From contig JABABK010000007.1 in the NCBI GenBank assembly GCA_014238285.1, positions 36,722 through 100,721 on the forward strand: DNA of 64,000 bases. The letters are read 5' to 3'. Position 1 is the stretch's first letter. Each line of letters starts with the position of its first letter. A program made the position numbers and the translations under genes. Under the pieces are notes generated by a model. That model made no database searches, was not told the DNA's origin, and saw only the letters and a program-made list of their open reading frames with translations. Shown in pieces: positions 61,621 through 64,000 of this stretch. The stretch is from Hellea sp. (GTDB lineage Bacteria > Pseudomonadota > Alphaproteobacteria > Caulobacterales > Maricaulaceae).

Positions 61621-62787
61621 TTACTGAATAATGCTCACATCACTGCGAACCATGTCAAACCCGACGGTATGGCAAGACTGACATCCCGGGACGCCGTTGC
61701 CGATAGCGGCGATTTGCATTTTGTCTGTCGGGCTTGTGCCTTCATACCAAAACCAGCCTTTGCCTTTTTTGGACTTATCATGGGTCTTGACCATGGTAGC
61801 CCAACCGGCAGGGTTGTTATCAGCATCAAACATTTCTTTGATAATCGCCGACCCTTTAGGATGCTCTTTATTCCCAGCCTTGATGGAAGCCGCAATCGTA
61901 TCATTATAATAGACCCTAACCGGTAGGCCGAGTTTTGTATGCGGACCAGCTGACGGATGGTTTTCAGTTTCTTGATGTTTGAACTTTCGGTACTCACCAG
62001 ATTGCAGATAAGCAAATAACGGATCAAGCTCAACGGGCACATCAAAACTTACGTCTGTTGGCGTCAGCGCTGTAGCAGCCCAGCGAGGGTCAACCTCTTT
62101 TTCGGGCTTTTGTTCTACAGCGCTATGGGACTTTTTTGTTGGGGATCTCCGAGCTGTATTCTCGGGGGTTCCCGGACCAAAGCCTTTGGCAGATGTCAGG
62201 ACAGGATAGTACTGTGTAAATACAAAATCGTCCTGGGCGCTACCTTCATGACAGGAATTACAAGACTCGGCGGCAAATGGTTTGGCTTCGCCGGTTAAAA
62301 TACCGGTGTCGTGATTGGTGAAACTATAATAAGCCCAGTTACCAGGTTCATTTGGAAAATGTTTAGCGCTTTTAATGGTGGCTTCTAGGCCAATGAAGTC
62401 GCCCATGAAATAACCATTTCCACTGACGGCCGCTTTGGAACCAACGCTGACAAGCTCTTTCATCAAGATAGTCCCGTTGCGCCAATTGCCAGTCTTTTTA
62501 TAGTGATCATAACTGACGGGGTCGATATAGACATTGTGAAATTCTTGAAACGCGGCTTTGCCGTTATTCATATCATTGGGTGTTAGGGGCGTGCCCACAT
62601 AGACCCATGTTCTATAATCTTCCGGACGAACTAAAGTGCCGTCAGCGGAGATTGAGAAATAAGCTTTGGGCGCCATATCAGCCTTCATATCTGTTTGGCT
62701 CGAGGATGCGGGTTGGCACCCGGTTATTAGCGCTGCGCTGGTAACGGCCAGTCCGAGCGTCTTTAGAGTATTTGAAATGTGTTTCAT
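61621..62787 (-). CDS. Tandem cytochrome P460-family lipoprotein
   Basis: A 388-residue lipoprotein (LITGC, C24). Two haem-binding CxxCH motifs, CNSCH at 176-180 and CQSCH at 369-373, each end a domain of the cytochrome P460 type (YRTWVYVGTPLTPNDMNNGKA with FHNVYIDP in the first; a shorter PVRVYYNDTIAAS with GWFWYEG in the second). A charged linker (212-235) joins them. P460 proteins oxidise hydroxylamine or handle NO; here the second domain looks reduced. The ATG at 62787 has AGGG upstream and is preferred to one at 62802. Has its own terminator; the AraC regulator lies upstream on the same strand. Confidence 0.8.
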   Translation of the reverse strand: MKHISNTLKTLGLAVTSAALITGCQPASSSQTDMKADMAPKAYFSISADGTLVRPEDYRTWVYVGTPLTPNDMNNGKAAFQEFHNVYIDPVSYDHYKKTGNWRNGTILMKELVSVGSKAAVSGNGYFMGDFIGLEATIKSAKHFPNEPGNWAYYSFTNHDTGILTGEAKPFAAESCNSCHEGSAQDDFVFTQYYPVLTSAKGFGPGTPENTARRSPTKKSHSAVEQKPEKEVDPRWAATALTPTDVSFDVPVELDPLFAYLQSGEYRKFKHQETENHPSAGPHTKLGLPVRVYYNDTIAASIKAGNKEHPKGSAIIKEMFDADNNPAGWATMVKTHDKSKKGKGWFWYEGTSPTDKMQIAAIGNGVPGCQSCHTVGFDMVRSDVSIIQ

Positions 62788-62919
62788 TATGTTCCCTCTC
62801 ATTTAGACCTTTGAGGAAGCCCGCGCTTCCTCAAGCCTGAATTGATCATTAATTGGAGACATGCAATGCGGCCCTATGAGTTAGGGACTGTCTGCACAGA
62901 GCTTTGGACGATGGGTCGT

Positions 62920-63846
62920 TTAAGTTTGATTTTTACGGTAAAGGCTTGGGCTTTGCCCAAATTTTTGCGTAAAGGCCCGGGTAAAGGCAGCCGGGGATTG
63001 ATAGCCAATTTTATTGGCAACGGTCTGCACGGTCGCGGGTGTTTGGCGCAGTAAAAACACGGCCTTTTGCAACCGCCACTCGGAAACATAAGTCATAGGA
63101 CCAATGCCCATAAGGTCTTTGAACCTCTGCGCAAACCGGCTGCGGGACATGCCCACTTCAGACGCCAACCCGCCCACGCTCCAATTCGCCGCGATGTTTT
63201 TATGAACCAAATCAAGCGCGCGGCCAATATGGATATCGGTAAAGGCTTGTAGAACAGAGCCTAAAGCCTGATCTGAATTGGCGGCGCTACAGATGATTTC
63301 AATGAATATGATTTCCGATAACCGTCTAAAGGTTGGTTCTACGCCGAGTGTTCCCGACCGGACGGATTTGACGATCATATTCATGGTTTCGTTCAAGAAC
63401 AGGTTCTGCGCCCGGTCCGATCGCCGGACAGTCATATATTCAGGCAGCGCGTTTATAATGGGGTGATCTGCTTCATTATGAAAATCAAAATGCCCGCACA
63501 GAATTTGTGTGGCGGTTTCTGTTTCGCCGCTGCCGACAACAAAAACCCCGCTGCCAGTATAGCCTGATTTTGCCATGACCTCTTCCACAGACGGCGCGCT
63601 TGATATGGGCTCGCAAGACATAATGTGCGAACGCCCGCCGGGAATTAAAATCATATCGCCAGCATTGGCGGCCACGGACTGCCCCGATGGGAATTTAAAA
63701 CGGCAACGCCCCTGCATGATAAGATGAAACCGAGTCGCTTGCCCCAGCGGCGGAACTTCAATCGCCCAAGGCGGCGAAAAATTGGTCTGGAAATACATCA
63801 CGCCTTGCAGGTCTAAGGTATCAAATATGTCGACAAGCACGCTCAT
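62920..63846 (-). CDS. AraC-family transcriptional regulator
   Basis: A 308-residue regulator: N-terminal cupin domain (RFHLIMQGRCRFKFPSG, GDMILIPGGRSHIM), then a C-terminal double helix-turn-helix (IAANWSVGGLASEVGMSRSRFAQRFKDLMG ... ANKIGYQSPAAFTRAFTQKFGQSP). This is the RclA/CdhR-like AraC_binding_6 type. Its TTG-started extension to 63882 is unlikely; the ATG at 63846 fits. It lies 132 bases upstream of the P460 gene on the same strand and may control it. Ligand unknown. Confidence 0.9.
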   Translation of the reverse strand: MSVLVDIFDTLDLQGVMYFQTNFSPPWAIEVPPLGQATRFHLIMQGRCRFKFPSGQSVAANAGDMILIPGGRSHIMSCEPISSAPSVEEVMAKSGYTGSGVFVVGSGETETATQILCGHFDFHNEADHPIINALPEYMTVRRSDRAQNLFLNETMNMIVKSVRSGTLGVEPTFRRLSEIIFIEIICSAANSDQALGSVLQAFTDIHIGRALDLVHKNIAANWSVGGLASEVGMSRSRFAQRFKDLMGIGPMTYVSEWRLQKAVFLLRQTPATVQTVANKIGYQSPAAFTRAFTQKFGQSPSLYRKNQT

Positions 63847-63951
63847 AGGATGGTGAGTAAGCCTAATTTTGGGAAACCGCAAACAGGGAGCATTGCAGGA
63901 CGTCCGAATTATTGAGTGAGGCGTCCCGTCTTGTCCTGAGAATACTCATGT

Positions 63952-63975
63952 TGTCATCCCGGCCTTGAGCCGGGA
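63952..63975. repeat. Third copy of the dispersed palindromic repeat
   Basis: TGTCATCCCGGCCTTGAGCC followed by GGGA: the same layout as the pair at 59.3 kb, with changes in both stem arms that keep pairing (TCCCGGC-CTTGA-GCCGGGA). Compensated changes show that the hairpin, not the exact sequence, is kept. It lies in the last 118 bases, where no gene is seen. Confidence 0.75.
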
Positions 63976-64000
63976 CCAATACTCTTGTCGTTAATATTTA

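Noticed and set aside
1..64000. CRISPR arrays, prophages, insertion sequences, tRNA or rRNA genes
   Set aside because: No regular spaced repeats, transposase, integrase or phage structural genes, and no tRNA-like cloverleaf were seen on reading either strand. A dedicated covariance-model scan was not possible.

Overview
The window reads as a chromosome segment of an alphaproteobacterium with moderate GC content, probably a marine Caulobacterales/Hyphomonadaceae-like lineage. The evidence is the gene order dnaQ-coaE-aroE-maf-ppsR | hemE-hemJ-rho ... mnmE ... mnmG-rsmG-parA-parB, which is the typical neighbourhood of the replication origin in this class. CtrA-type boxes and two alphaproteobacterial parS sites agree with it. 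No tRNA, rRNA, insertion sequence, prophage or CRISPR array was seen.

Layout. 1-13 kb: mixed metabolic and envelope genes (a partial phytanoyl-CoA dioxygenase, an ArsC/Spx-like reductase, an alpha/beta hydrolase, two YbjQ proteins, gshB, a DUF547 protein, a glycosyltransferase pair, hslU without hslV, a large metallophosphoesterase, a diaminopropionate ammonia-lyase-like enzyme, an acyltransferase and an L,D-transpeptidase). 13-23 kb: a response regulator, lysoplasmalogenase, xthA, lolA, a MarR regulator, a sugar/nucleoside kinase, an ATP-grasp protein, nth, an FMN reductase, and the Smr-EamA-MltA-Tim44 block. 23.4-27.6 kb: secB, then the leftward operon ppsR-maf-aroE-coaE-dnaQ. The aroE 5' end looks frameshifted by one base. 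27.64-28.05 kb: an AT-rich gap with DnaA-box-like words between divergent ppsR and hemE, the best oriC candidate. 28-34 kb: hemE-hemJ, rho, a PQQ sugar dehydrogenase and mnmE. 34-41 kb: a Baeyer-Villiger-type monooxygenase, a DUF3576 lipoprotein, an outer-membrane beta-barrel with a long low-complexity linker, a polysaccharide-deacetylase lipoprotein, a ThiE-like protein and YggS.

41.4-48.0 kb holds a tight six-gene leftward operon: a TelA-like coiled-coil protein, an unknown protein, an AAA+ ATPase, a DUF6638-like protein, a small membrane protein and a DUF1523 membrane protein. No function is known to me for it as a set. It is the strongest candidate here for an undescribed system. 48.6-53.1 kb is the mnmG-rsmG-parA-parB segregation block, with parS sites upstream of mnmG and inside rsmG.

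53-64 kb is more accessory: a second phytanoyl-CoA dioxygenase, an orphan lipoprotein, AMP nucleosidase, a pullulanase-like lipoprotein that seems to have lost catalytic residues, dispersed palindromic repeats, an RNA-repair pair (RNA ligase plus HD-polynucleotide kinase), a tandem cytochrome P460 lipoprotein and an AraC-family regulator.

Functional themes are origin and segregation control, DNA and RNA repair, envelope biogenesis, and tetrapyrrole, glutathione and nucleotide metabolism. Start codons were moved from the longest reading frame where a Shine-Dalgarno sequence, an overlap or the family's usual N-terminus argued for it. All functions are assigned by motif recognition, without database searches.
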